A DNA stretch of 64,000 nucleotides from positions 67,799,429-67,863,428 of the forward strand of contig CM042029.1 of the NCBI GenBank assembly GCA_023525975.1, read 5' to 3'. This DNA comes from Smallanthus sonchifolius (lineage: Eukaryota > Streptophyta > Magnoliopsida > Asterales > Asteraceae). The notes beneath the pieces are model-generated. The model saw nothing but the letters and a program-made list of their open reading frames with translations, was not told where the DNA came from and searched no databases. Positions 10,398 through 21,202 of this stretch are shown in pieces. A program made the translations under genes and the position numbers. Numbering within the stretch: position 1 is the first letter of the stretch; the number at the start of each line of letters is the position of its first letter.

Positions 10398-10675
10398 TTA
10401 GCAACCTTGGAAATTCCATTCTTGCTGGTATGTCAGCGATGTTGCAAAGCTGTAGTAGTAGGTTAGAAGATTTGTTTCGGATAATGGGGTGAAGGTGAAG
10501 GTTGCCTTTTCACCTAGTCTGAGTGATGCTTTGTGTTGAACCACGGGCATGTGTGTTCGTGATGGGATTGCCACATATTTGTCAATTGTGTAACATGAGT
10601 TGAGGTTGATGATTGATTCGAAGTACTCTTCTTTTGCAAGATCAGATGTGGCCTCGATGGCATCACCCTGCATTC
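10398..10675 (-). pseudogene. Exon of a replication-protein-A-like OB-fold protein (partial)
   Basis: The minus-strand frame reads GDAIEATSDLAKEEYFESII, then LNSCYTIDKYVAIPSRTHMP, then VQHKASLRLGEKATFTF. This pattern (GDxIEA, YF, CYxIxxY, HxxSL) matches the plant RPA70-like OB-fold/DUF223 family, which binds single-stranded DNA and is often carried or amplified by Helitrons. The 5' edge at about 10674 is preceded by a splice-acceptor-like GAATGCAG. A frame with no known domain (MSDIRDTSRTSTISV...) lies upstream at 10690-10875 and could belong to another exon. No complete gene is seen, so it is probably a fragment. Confidence 0.5.
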
Positions 10676-11442
10676 AGATTAGTTAACCATCAGCAGATGT
10701 TAAGCATATGAGATGGAAGTGAGTAGTTTTGTAGGTGTCTTATACGGATGTCTACAAATAGATAACATATTTCTTTTTTTTTTCTTGTTTTTTGACAAGT
10801 GGAATCCACCTTTTTAGAGCTCTTATCGGCAACGGATATGGTGGAAGTCCTGGAAGTATCTCGGATATCCGACATGATGTTTGCTTTTTGATTACCTGTT
10901 TCATAGAAAGATTGTTGTTAGACCTTGTTAGAAATGATTTGTAATATGAAGGGTGTGTAATTAAGTTATACGTATGTAACCTATACTATGGATCATTATT
11001 GTGTATCTGTTTTGTGTTTATGTGTGTTGCTGATGTATAAATTATATGTAAAGGAAAGCTCAAAACATTAGGACAAAAAAGAAGAAACAGTCACATCAAA
11101 CTATTTCTTCTTTACTACTTGAAAAAATGCATTGTTTTTCCTTTGTGAAATGAACTTTGAAACATTATTCTTTTACACAAATTAAAACTTTACAACTACA
11201 TACATAAAGCTATCATCCATATTTTCACTTAGCAAATATCAGTTCCAGAACCTTCTAGAAGATGACGTGAGATAACCAAAGCTGATTCTGCACATAGAAC
11301 TTGCAAATACAGTACACAAAGTAATCAAAGAAGATTTTGTACATAGAACTTACAAATGCAGTAAACAAACAATTGAATCAACAATAAATGCAAAATTTAA
11401 TCAGTAAACAACTTAAATACCAAAAAGTAAACACACATTAAC
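10676..11442. other. Intergenic or intronic DNA with a short direct repeat
   Basis: Most of this stretch is AT-rich with no supported gene. A roughly 37-bp near-repeat with period 49 occurs at 11284 (GATTCTGCACATAGAACTT) and 11333 (GATTTTGTACATAGAACTT). Confidence 0.45.
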
Positions 11443-12445
11443 GGAAACTATTATGAACTATAAACAATGTTTACCAAATTAAATCATAAATCCCAAATTC
11501 AAACAATTAGAAACGGTACAAAATAGATGAAAATGCAACAAAGGCAATCATAAACCTCAAATTAGGCAAATATACAAACCTAAAAGCCATCACCAGTGAA
11601 CATGAACATGCATGCAACGAAAACAAACCATGAATAAACAACCGAGAATGACGGATCACAACTCAAGATGAAATCTAAAAGGAATAAAAAAGGACGTAAA
11701 CACACGATGAAGATCGAGATCGATGAAATCGGCTCGAGAGAAGATTCAGAACAAGCAGTTGAAAATAAGTAAGAAAATATAAAAATGAGAAGGGAAGGCC
11801 ACGTTTAACAACATGTGGCAATAGAAGAAAAAAAGGGAACATGATACCCGGCTAAAGAGCAGAAAGAAAAAAACTCAACCCAATGGTTCGAACACACAAC
11901 GTCCAACAATAACATTAAAAATCCTACCGGTCCAACCAAACCCTAAATGCGTTAAAGTTAGGGTGTTCATCGGTTCGGTTAACGGTTTGTTCGATTTATT
12001 CGATTCGGTTTTGATTTTTTTTAACCCTTATCCGTTAACCTAACCGAACCGAATTAGAAATTTTTCTAACCGAACCGAATAAACCGATTTCAAAAGGAAA
12101 GAATATCCGAATAAACCAAATAAATCGAATAAACCGAACCGAATTGGAAACATCTCTAACCAAACAAACTGAATTAAAAAAAGGTATATCCGTTAACCGA
12201 ACCGAAAACCAAATTCACAATCCTGTTCGGTTTTTTTCGGTTACGGATACAATTCGGATTACGATTTTCTTCGATTTTTGGATTTTTTGCACACCCTAGT
12301 TAAAGTGACTCCAAATCAAACCTCTAACCTCAAAGTAAAAAGAATAAAATAATAATTAAAATCTGCAGACACTTAAGCTTATGCTTAGTTTGAATTTACA
12401 AACTTATATTTACGAATTTTCATATTACATATTTATTTATACTAC
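11443..12445. repeat. Block X, copy 1 (repeat shared with 13723 and 36264)
   Basis: From GGAAACTATTATGAACTATAAAC onward this segment is clearly similar to 13723-14789 (continued at 34971) and to 36264-36827. Shared landmarks include CAAACCTAAAAGCC, CAACCGAGAA(T/C)GACGG, GATCGAGATCGATGAAATCGG, GCCACGTTTAACAACATGTGG and ACTCCAAATCAAACC. On the minus strand part of it looks like a gene's 5' region, with a CT-rich leader and a TCGTTGCAG acceptor-like site, but no conserved frame survives in all three copies. It is interrupted by a MITE at 11959-12298. Confidence 0.85.
11959..12298. mobile_element. 340-bp hAT-type MITE in block X copy 1
   Basis: It starts TAGGGTGTTCATCGG and ends TTTTTTGCACACCCTA, giving imperfect terminal inverted repeats. 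It has an exact 8-bp target duplication GTTAAAGT at 11951-11958 and 12299-12306. Block X copy 3 at about 36690-36715 shows the uninterrupted site (ATTAAAGTAACTCC). The interior is dominated by CGGTTCGGTT, AACCGAACC and AATAAACCGA motifs in both orientations. No coding sequence. Confidence 0.93.
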
Positions 12446-13603
12446 ACCTTTTGAAAGCCATAGTACTGATACCTAAAGCAGTGAATCATATACCTACTAC
12501 AGGCCAAGCAGCTAGGAAGAAATGTAAAGAACGAGAGTTGTTGAAACTAGCATATTGGAAGATCAATCGGCCAAAATAACCATGAGCGGCTACGATATTA
12601 TAAGTTTCTTCTTCTTGACCGAATCTATAACCTTCATTAGGAGATTCATTTTCTATGGTTTCCCTGATCAAACTAGAGGTTACCAATGAACCATGCATAG
12701 CACTAAATAGGGAGCCGCCGAATACACCAGCTACGCCTAGCATGTGAAATGGGTGCATAAGGATGTTGTGCTCAGCCTGGATTACAATCATGAAGTTGAA
12801 AGTACCAGAAATTCCTAGAGGCATACAATCAGAAAAGCAGTCGCAGCTACAACAGGAGCTGAATATGCAACAACAATCCAAGGTCGACCAAGGACGGTGG
12901 TCTTTTTTTTTTAATTATTATTCCTTCTATTGCTCGTGTCTTGAACATTTATTTTCACATCTATTAAAATAAAGACGGGTGGTGAAGTTGGTTTACTCCA
13001 TTGCCAATGAAGGAATCGACTTGGTTTCAATCCTCACAGGATCACACCCTCTTTCTTGCCCATTTTCTACCTCTTTTTTTCCTTTATTATTTTTTTAATT
13101 TTGTTAACCTTTTTTTACAATTCTTTTGTTTTTTAAATTCTTTTATTTTATTTCTTTTTTTCAGTTTCTGTTCCTATTTAATTGTTTTGTTACCGTTTTT
13201 ATCAACGTTTAGGCGTTATTTTTTTAACGATTTGTTTCTTTATATAACCTTTTGGATACTACTAACGTTCTCTTAACACCGTGCGTGTTTTTTTATTTTT
13301 TATATAAAGTTTCGTAGACGTAAACTTTTTACACTTTTCTTTACCCATTTCACCACGTCAGTGTCGTTTCGAACTTTTAAATCTGGTTGTGACAAATGCG
13401 CTCAAGAATGCAAAACTTTTTAATATTGTTTACGCCGCAACCCAATACATAATACTCTTTTCTATCTTTGTTTCGATCTACAGAACCAAGCCGCGAAAAC
13501 TTCATACGTTCGTGTTATGTAACTTTACCACGTTAAAGTCATCGTTGCAACATACGTAACAAGGTTCGTAAACACACCGCATCGCGCCTGCTTAAATTCT
13601 AGT
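12446..13603 (+). mobile_element. Block Y copy 1: Helitron-like insertion
   Basis: This block is similar to 35031-36112, with shared text such as ATTAAAATAAAGA, CCATTGCCAATGAAGGAATC and GACAAATGCGCTCAAGAATG. It is absent between X copy 3 and P copy 3 near 36827. Its right end reads GCATCGCGCCTGCTTAAATTCTAGT followed by T, which fits the Helitron rule of a CTRR-type end (CTAGT) inserted before T. The hairpin before the end is weak and no certain 5' TC end was found. Copy 1 contains a psbA fragment absent from copy 2. No Rep/helicase protein is present, so it would be non-autonomous. Confidence 0.45.
12490..12885 (-). pseudogene. psbA: Nuclear copy of a chloroplast psbA fragment (NUPT)
   Basis: Minus-strand translation gives the C-terminal half of photosystem II protein D1. 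It contains MPLGISGTFNFMIVIQAEHN, HPFHMLGVAGVFGGSLFSAM, SLIRETIENES and RFGQEEETYNIVAAHGYFGR, followed by FQYASFNNSRSLHFFLAAWP. The intact chloroplast gene encodes a thylakoid reaction-centre subunit. Here the copy starts near the region coding GRPWIVVAYS and stops at AAWPVVGI, so both ends are missing. About 33 bp just before FSDCMPLG seem deleted, and several residues differ from the near-invariant D1 sequence. It lies inside the Helitron-like block Y and cannot be functional. Confidence 0.95.
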
Positions 13604-13722
13604 TTAGCCAAAAGTGTTGAATAATTATTATCTATATTGAAAGACTTTATGCAAGAAATAAAGACCACCCGATCAAGGCAAAATGTCCACATCTTAAAAT
13701 TACAAATCGTTTGATACTTTAG
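13604..13722. repeat. Block P, copy 1
   Basis: TTAGCCAAAAGTGTTGAATAATTATT...AAATCGTTTGATACTTT is shared with 36113-36263 and 36826-37035. It links block Y to the following block X and marks the tandem array boundary. Confidence 0.8.
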
Positions 13723-14789
13723 GAGAAACTATCATGAACTATAAACAAGTTTTACCAAATTAAATCATAAACCCCAAATTCAAACAAGTAGACAAAGGGT
13801 ACAAAACAGATAAAAATGCTATAAAGGCAATCATAAACCCCAAATCAGACAAATATACAAACCTAAAAGCCGTAGCCAGTGAACACCAACATGCCTGCAA
13901 CGAAAACAAACCATGAATAAACAACCGAGAACGACGGATTCACGGCGCAAGATGAAATCTAAAAGGAATAAGAAAAGGACGAAAACACACGATGAAGATC
14001 GAGATCGATAAAATCGGCTGGAGAGAAGATTCTATTCATGCAGTTGAAAATAAGTAAGAATATATAAAAATGAGAAGGGAATGCCACGTTTAACAACATG
14101 TGGTTGAAGAAGAGAAGAAAAAAAAGGAACATGATACACGACTGAAGAGCAGAAAGAAAAAGTTAAACCCAATGGTTCTAACAAACAACGTCCAACAATA
14201 ACAGTAAACATCCTACCGGTCCAACCAAACCCCAAATGCGTTAAAGTAAACACCCTATGGTACGGTGTACCATATAGTCCGGTATGGTGCATCAAATACA
14301 AAACATTTTAAAATAGTTTTTTTCATTAAATTTCAATTTAAAATGACACAATTCATAATCATAACAGAAAATTCATAAATTTAAATGTAATGTGTATACT
14401 AAAAGGTAATATTTTCGTGTATTTATAGAGAAAATGCAGTGATTTCAAAAAGAGTCGTCCATATTAAACTGTTCAGATACCCATAAATTAATTTTGTAAA
14501 AAAAAAAGGTTGAATGACTGTTGAGATTCCGGTACGCGTACCAAAGTGACCGGGATCGCGTACCAAAGGGATCGGGATTGTGAATCTGCTGATAAAGGTT
14601 CGAATTGTTGTTCAATCGGGATAGCTTGATTTTACTGATCCAGATCGCGTACCATAGGCGATCTGTACGACTTTGTACCCGATTCCGGTACGCGGTACGT
14701 GGCTTGCCCAGCGTTTCATGAAACTATGCTCCAAATCAAACATATAACCCCAAAGTAAAAGGAATAAAATAATAATTAAAATGTACAGA
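13723..14789. repeat. Block X, copy 2, left part (with an unclassified insertion)
   Basis: Colinear with X copies 1 and 3 until about 14250, where about 470 bp of unrelated sequence intervenes before homology resumes at CTCCAAATCAAAC (about 14730). It is then cut at 14789 by the Athila-type element and continues at 34971. Confidence 0.85.
14250..14728. mobile_element. Unclassified insertion in block X copy 2
   Basis: X copies 1 and 3 read TTAAAGT(A/G)ACTCCAAATC at this position; copy 2 reads TTAAAGTAAACACCCTATGG, then about 470 bp, then ...GAAACTATGCTCCAAATC. The insert carries repeated GGTACGCGTACC and GATCGCGTACC motifs in its right half. No clear terminal inverted repeat or target duplication was found, so the class is unknown. 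Exact ends are uncertain by about 10 bp. Confidence 0.6.
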
Positions 14790-15903
14790 TGATCGATGTC
14801 ATTTGATCAATAAAAAACAATGCTTAAACACCTTAACTAGTAAGGGTAAGTAGAGTATCGTATCCACGAGGAGTATGTGGGAAGTGTTACATTGTTACAA
14901 TGATTCAAAGACAGAAAATAATAAACTCTTTTGGATTTGGGTTTAAAACAATAATGAGAGAGGTAATCCTCTCCAGGGTTTGGGTATGCAAACACAAGTT
15001 CATCCAAGAAAATTAGCAAGCGATTACATAGACATAATCATACGGTTCAATTGAATTCAGTGATAATATGAGAACCCGTTGTAAATAAAACTTATTCTCA
15101 TACAACCGTCAATGACAAACCAACTCTAATCCAACCCCCAAATTATCCCCGATGTAAAGAAACCCGAGAATATTGAGACTTGAATAACAATTCGAAATCA
15201 ATCAATGAAGTTTAAAGTATTTAATCAATAAATGAAATCATATGGCTTAACATGCCAATCAAGATTACAAACCAAGCTAATCATACAAGAGATCACAAGT
15301 GTTCACAAAACCCTAGACCCAAAGAGGACTACAATGGATTTAGCCACTCATATTCATAACAATAATCAAATCTAGTGTACTAGGACTTACAATCATGAAA
15401 TATCAAAAACAATCGGTCCAACTATGGTAGAAATCGCCTTCTTGGAGCTTTGGGACAGCTGTAATCGATGGAAGTCGGAATGGGGGCTGCCAATGGTGAA
15501 AACCTGATTTAGGTTAATTTTCCCGTAAAACATGTTTCTCGCATACCGCGAAGATGGGAGACAAGTCCCTCGCGTACCGCGAGAGACAAACTAGTCGGGC
15601 GCGCCTTTTAAACTCTTCGCGTGTCGCGAAGGACAAAATTACCGGGCAACTTCCTTGATCTCTCGCGTACCGCAAAGAGTTCCACCCAGTACCGCGAAGA
15701 CCAGAGTTTCCAACAAACTTGACTTTTTGATCCTCGTGCTTCGTGTCCGATTGCTTCGCTTCCGTTTCTCGCTCTTTTAGCACATAAAACATGGGAGGTA
15801 GACACAACCACAAACACGCATAAAACCGAACAACTATACAACTCAAAACAACTAAAACGCACATGCAACAGGATATAAACACGAGTTATTAAACCCTACA
15901 TCA
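14790..15903 (-). repeat. 3' LTR of the Athila-type element
   Basis: 1114 bp, starting TGATCGATGTC and ending ACCCTACATCA on the plus strand; it matches 33843-34970 along its length. It contains several CTCGCGTACCGCGA-type motifs between 15537 and 15690. The two LTRs differ by many substitutions and some indels, so the insertion is much older than Tekay 1. Confidence 0.93.
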
Positions 15904-18089
15904 CATCCCCACACTTACTCTTTTGCGTCCCGAAAAAGAATTATGCAATGGAATTATAATTGGAACCTGCTCTCACAATCTCATAGAACTAAAACATAAT
16001 CACACGTTGACTGTAACAATTAGTATTTCTATCCGACTAAACCCAACCACCGATCTATTGAGCCCCCGATTCTGTGATCTACTATCCTATTTATTACCAA
16101 GCAACAATTTGTCTATGGATCTCACACTCAGGAAGCTACAACTTAGTCTAATCCCATCTCAAGGTCATGTTTAGGCACGGGTTAAACCTTATAGATTTCC
16201 CACCACTATAAACACTAATTTACAAGTTTTTGAAAATTATGGAATTATGGATCGATGGATGCATGTTTTTGAGATTTTATTATTATTTTATGAATGAACC
16301 TAACCCATTGGTGTTTCAATCACGCTGGAACACGATATATGACACGTAGGCTGCATTTCTTAAACAATGAAGTACATAAGCTTCAGAGCATGGGTGTATC
16401 ATTCAAGTCTCCATCCCGAAGGGAAACACGTACTCCTAACTTAATCATACACTACTGATCACTTAAGTCCCGTCCATGGGTGTATCCTCCAAGTCACCAT
16501 CCCGAAGAGAAACACGTAGACGAAACTCAAGCTTTCAGTTGATTTAATTAAGCTCATGCAAGATGGATAATGGATGCAGGCGCCATCAACTTTTGGATTA
16601 TTTTCATAAAAGAAAGTGATGTGCCAAGTAATTTTAAAAACTTAGAAACTTTTGCTTATAGTGGCACCTATCACCCTATATTGACAGTTTCGACCTTGCT
16701 GACACCCCTAAGATGAGAACCCACAAGACATCCTAAATTAATTATCAATTAAACCTAGATACACTATCAGAATATTTAAACTCTTTAAATCGGTTGGGCC
16801 TACTAAAACATTACAAATACGCGCTTTCTATTTATTATTCAATTCAATTACACACGAGCAAAGTTCCAATTGTACCTATCATTTTTCAATTAACAGCACA
16901 TATTCTAATCCAAGGACATTTTTGAAATTTTTTTACTTTTTATGAATTTTCAACATTTTTTAAATTATACAGACTCAATGAACACTTAGACTAAAGTCTC
17001 ACTCCCCACACTTAAACACTACATTGCCCTCAATGTAGTAAGAGAAACAAAAACGAAAAGACAAATACAAAATTAAAGAACTTAGCTGGATATGCAATCG
17101 TATAGCATTTCATTCACGATCGTGCTCCACAGATGCAAGCGGGTAGCCTTGTGCAAGAATCAAGCAGAAATCGGAAATCAGCAGCCGAATGGAGATTGAG
17201 TACATGCAATTAATTCCAATCTACAAAATTAAGCTCAAAGCACACCAACAAGCATCATAACGACTCAATAACAAGACGCAAATGAAATAAAAGACAAGAT
17301 TGACTCACACAATTAAAAACAAAAATTATGAAAGTTTTTTTTTTTGCGTGTCGCGAAAGGATGGGAGGACATCCTCGCGTACCGCCAGAGACAAGAAACA
17401 AGTACCGGACAACCAGTCCCTCGCGTGTCACGAAGAGTTGGGTCCTGGCGAAGACTTGGAAAAATTGCCGGTTGAATCAATCCCTCTCATACCGTGAAGA
17501 ACTGACACGCGAGGCCCCTTTCTTGACAGAAAGATAAGTTGAAATATGGGTTTTTTGCCTTAAAAAAATTTTCAACTTTTTCAACCCAAAATTTCAACCA
17601 TGTCCAAAACCTGTTCCTACACTTGAATAATGTTCATACGTACCTAGAACGTGATTCCCCATCATTTCCTTTGCCAAAATCGACACGAAAACCTACAAAG
17701 CTTATAAAAACTACGAAAACATACCGAAAACATAAAAATTTACAAAAAGCAACAAATGGTGCCCTACCCCCCAAGTCTTTGTGCATTGCCCTCACTGGCA
17801 CATAAATGAGCTCGAAGCACCTCAAAGGCTTCCCCACACTTGGCCAATTTCACAACAAACAATGAAATAAAGGAATAAAGTCCTAACTCACTTTCGTAGG
17901 CATCACAGGTGCATTTAGCTTATGCACCAAGCCATTTAAACCCTTCGGTAGCCCGAGTGGACGAGTTTAGTCTCGTGAGGGTTTCTAGGGAACACACCCA
18001 CAACGTTCAAACAATATAACAAAAACTAGACAAAGTAATGCTTAGGTTGCCCCGTAAGAGCGCTAAGTTTAACGTCTTCAACCAGACGT
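15904..18089 (-). other. Athila 3' untranslated region and PPT
   Basis: About 2.2 kb between integrase and the 3' LTR with no domain-bearing frame. Read on the minus strand it ends AGTGTGGGGATG directly before the LTR, a plausible polypurine tract. Around 17340-17520 there are further CTCGCGTACCGC / TCGCGTGTCGCGAA motifs like those in the LTR. Active Athila relatives often carry an env-like gene here; none is recognisable. Confidence 0.6.
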
Positions 18090-18440
18090 GGTGTACCTGA
18101 GATTAGTTACGTGTCTCCATCCTCGAGAATGCTCAAGAAAAACACCTCCACTTGCTTGTCTGGACCATTGATATCATTAGTCTCTAAGTATGGCTTCAAA
18201 CGATGGCCATTCACTGTTTGCCTCAAATGGTCTTCAAAGTCCTCTATCTCAATGTTACCCGAGTGACCCACTTTAGTCACCAATAGGGACCTGTCCACTT
18301 GCTCTTTAACTTACCCGGGAAGAGCTTCAACCTGGAGTTGAACAACCATACCTTTTGCCCAATTGCAAAGATTTTCAACCGGATCTTTGCATCGTGCACC
18401 TTCTTCATCTTATCTTTGTAGGCCGAGGCACTCTGGTATG
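18090..18440 (-). pseudogene. Athila integrase C-terminal part (right of the nested element)
   Basis: Minus-strand translation gives AYKDKMKKVHDAKIRLKIFA, then GQKVWLFNSRLKLFPGKLKS, then KWTGPY; after a frameshift it continues HSGNIEIEDFEDHLRQTVNG and HRLKPYLETND. This is the C-terminal domain of a Ty3/gypsy integrase. It continues the minus-strand integrase frame that ends near 27921 on the far side of Tekay 1, so the inserted element cut one gene in two. A 1-nt shift after GPY and the insertion make it inactive. Confidence 0.85.
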
Positions 18441-18445
18441 CATCA
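18441..18445. other. Target site duplication CATCA, left copy
   Basis: The same five bases follow the right LTR at 27902-27906. Joining the flanks restores the minus-strand Athila integrase. Confidence 0.95.
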
Positions 18446-20567
18446 TGTAACCTTTCTGATTTTCATGTTTTTCCTACGTATTTTATGCCGTGCAATAAAA
18501 GATTTCAACCTTACATTTATTGTTCATATACACTTACAAGCATACACGCGTTCATTATAATACAATATTAACGAAAACAATCTTACAAACCTCGAGGACC
18601 AAACTTGACCAAAACTCAAAACAACATCAATTCTACAAAACTACAGGGACCATTCTTGTAAATATCAAAAAGTACACAAGCACGGTCGTGCTTAGTCCTA
18701 AGCACGGTCGCGCCTGTGCCATGACCACGGTCGTGCTTATCATTAAGCACGGTCGCGCCTGAGATTCAGTTTGACTCTGAAAAGGTCAAACCGACTCAAA
18801 TCTTGTCCAAAAATAAATTGTAAACGTGTTCTAGAATTCGCGAAACTTGCAGAAGACGATATTCGGTGGATCAAGTCCTAAACACGACCAAATACACACG
18901 AATACACGCAATCTCGCACCAAACAACCGGACCTTCCTTTCTTAATCAAATCGTGTATTTTTGTTAAATATCAGACGAATTAAACTAATTTAATTCATTC
19001 ATACGACCCCAATAAATATCCCGCAACCCTAAATCTATCATTACATCGTCTCTATTCCTCTGTCGATCAATCAAGCCGCGAATTCCTACTTCGAAGCCGA
19101 CTGCACTTGTTGCCCAATCTAAACAGGTTAGTAATAGTTCATTAGGATTGTCTCTCCAAGCTAATCGAGAGCCCTAACTTAATTCGTAACCACATTACAT
19201 GATTTTACAGAATTGAATCTGAGTTTTGATAAAAAAATGGTTTTAATCGATCGACACGTTAAACAGGATATAAACCTAATTAAATGGTGTAATTCGATTC
19301 GAAAACATCATATCAATGAAAACCCTAAGTTTCTAATCTGTTTTATTACAAGAATCAGGCGAATTTCTTCTGGAATTGACCAGACACGGTCGCGCCAGCC
19401 TATGAGCGCGGTCGTGCCTGACCAAGCACAGTCGTGCCCCGTAAGAGGCCCGGTCGTGTTTACCGATCAAACCAAGTCCTGACCTAGTCAAAACCCTAGG
19501 CGCGGTCGTGCCGGATACGGACGCGGTCGTGTCTCAGGACCAGACTCTTGTTTTGACTTCTGACCAACCACGGGCGCGTTACCGACCAAGCGCGGTCGCG
19601 TACGTGCCGGGCGCGGTCGTGCCATATACAAGCACGGTCGTGCTCATCCCTCAAACAGAATCTTTACTTTTATTTTTATTCTGTTAATTTGATAAATAAA
19701 TAACAGTTTAAATAATTATTTTAAGACAAACCCTACACGTTTAAGAATGACAAATTCACTTCCGTCATTAAATAACGCAAATCAATAACACATATACATT
19801 GTTCATTAGGTCGAACTTAGCAATCTACAACACACCGCCATTACATACTTGCTTGTGCGACCTACACGCTACATAACACGTGAGTTACATAGCCCCTCTT
19901 TTACTCTATTTTACAAACGTTTTGGGGTGGAACATGCGTTCTATTTACATGTTTTCAATTATACACATATACAGTTCCATCCTATGCATGTTTACAGTTT
20001 TGCGCTTTGTGCTTGAGTACATTTTGTAGACCAATTATTATGCTCTTCATGTACAATCATTAACTAACAGCCGACAGTAAACAGTGGTAGATCTATTGAG
20101 TCTGACAAACCCACCCAGGTAGGGTGACTGTTACTGACAACACAAATTTTGAGTGCAAGTTACAAAGGTTTGATTGTATAGGTCACACGATGTTTTCCTC
20201 TCCATAAATGCCTTAATTGTCATGATTGTATTGAACTGTATGCACACAACACGTATTTTGTTATCACGCGATTAAACCTATGTTTTCTCACCAACTTTCT
20301 AGTTGACCCTGTTTTAACCATGTTTCAGGTACTAATGTTTGAAGTGATCAAGATATGCTACACATAGGACTTTGGACCTAGAATTTAATTAAACTAGATT
20401 ATTTGATGTAATTTACATTTATGTTTTGTGGATTGATTGTGCTTTGTTGAACTTATCTATTTGCAATGAAAACAATTATTAATTATTCAAACTTTAGCAA
20501 ACCATGAGCAATGAACAGTCTGCACGCTTCACGCCCCGACGTTTCCGCCGTCGGTTGGGGTGTGACA
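18446..20567 (+). repeat. 5' LTR of Tekay 1
   Basis: 2122 bp, from TGTAACCTTTCTG to GGTTGGGGTGTGACA. It contains 13 copies of an AGCACGGTCGTGC-like motif in two clusters (about 18680-18765 and 19383-19650). A 89-codon frame at 19213-19482 occurs in both LTRs but matches nothing known and overlaps the motif cluster, so it was not called a gene. Compared with the 3' LTR it lacks a 10-bp duplication and has one extra base near 19005. Confidence 0.97.
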
Positions 20568-20570
20568 GAT

Positions 20571-20587
20571 TGGTATCAGAGCCTTGG
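20571..20587 (+). other. Tekay 1 primer-binding site (initiator tRNA-Met)
   Basis: TGGTATCAGAGCCTTGG starts three bases after the LTR end and matches the 3' end of plant initiator tRNA-Met over its first 12 bases. Confidence 0.93.
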
Positions 20588-21202
20588 TTATAGGGAATTA
20601 GGTTATTAGACACCTTTGACCTAGACTATAACTTTAGGATACCCACTTATGCCATGCTTCATGATTTACATGCTATGTGCTACATGCTATATGATATATG
20701 CTACATGTTTTATATGTATATATGAATAATAACTTAAATAAACAATATCCCTACCCATATCCTAAACCACATATCCTTCATGCCTGCTTCCATGTCATCA
20801 TCAACATAACCTGAATCATATTCTTAGACTTGGGTCTATAAAATTTTCTTTTACACCCGTTAAGGTTTTTAGACTTTGTTTAATTGTTAAAGGACACGTG
20901 CAATCTGGAAGAGTGACACCTGTATTCTGGGTTTTCTGTCTAGGAAAGCATTTCGTATAAATCCCAACCAACCGAGGGACCCGTATGCTTTCCTGGGAAT
21001 TCCCGGGATGAGTGTTTACTTATAGGCTAAAGCACGTCTCCTTGATAATTATCTGAGTTTGAATTAACCTTAATATGTCATAGTACTCGAGTGATTATGT
21101 CACTATTTGAGTACAATCCAAACTATGAACTACTTGCATCTATTTATTCTTCTATTTAATCCAAGAAAATCTCACAACTCTTATTGTGTCTAAATCTGTA
21201 GA
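20588..21202 (+). other. Tekay 1 untranslated leader
   Basis: About 600 bp between the primer-binding site and the gag ATG. It has repeated ATGCTACATG/ATATGCTACATG strings near 20660-20715 and no coding potential. Unlike Tekay 2 it has no reading frame ahead of gag. Confidence 0.7.

Noticed and set aside
12763..12972. Plus-strand frame across the psbA fragment
   Set aside because: It is a shadow of the antisense psbA relic running into block Y.
19213..19482. 89-codon frame in the Tekay 1 LTRs (also 26547-26816)
   Set aside because: It is duplicated only because it lies in an LTR, overlaps the CGGTCG motif cluster, and has no recognisable domain.
18680..19650. CRISPR-like array of short repeats
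   Set aside because: Repeats are 12-14 bp, irregularly spaced and degenerate, inside a plant LTR; nothing resembles a CRISPR array.
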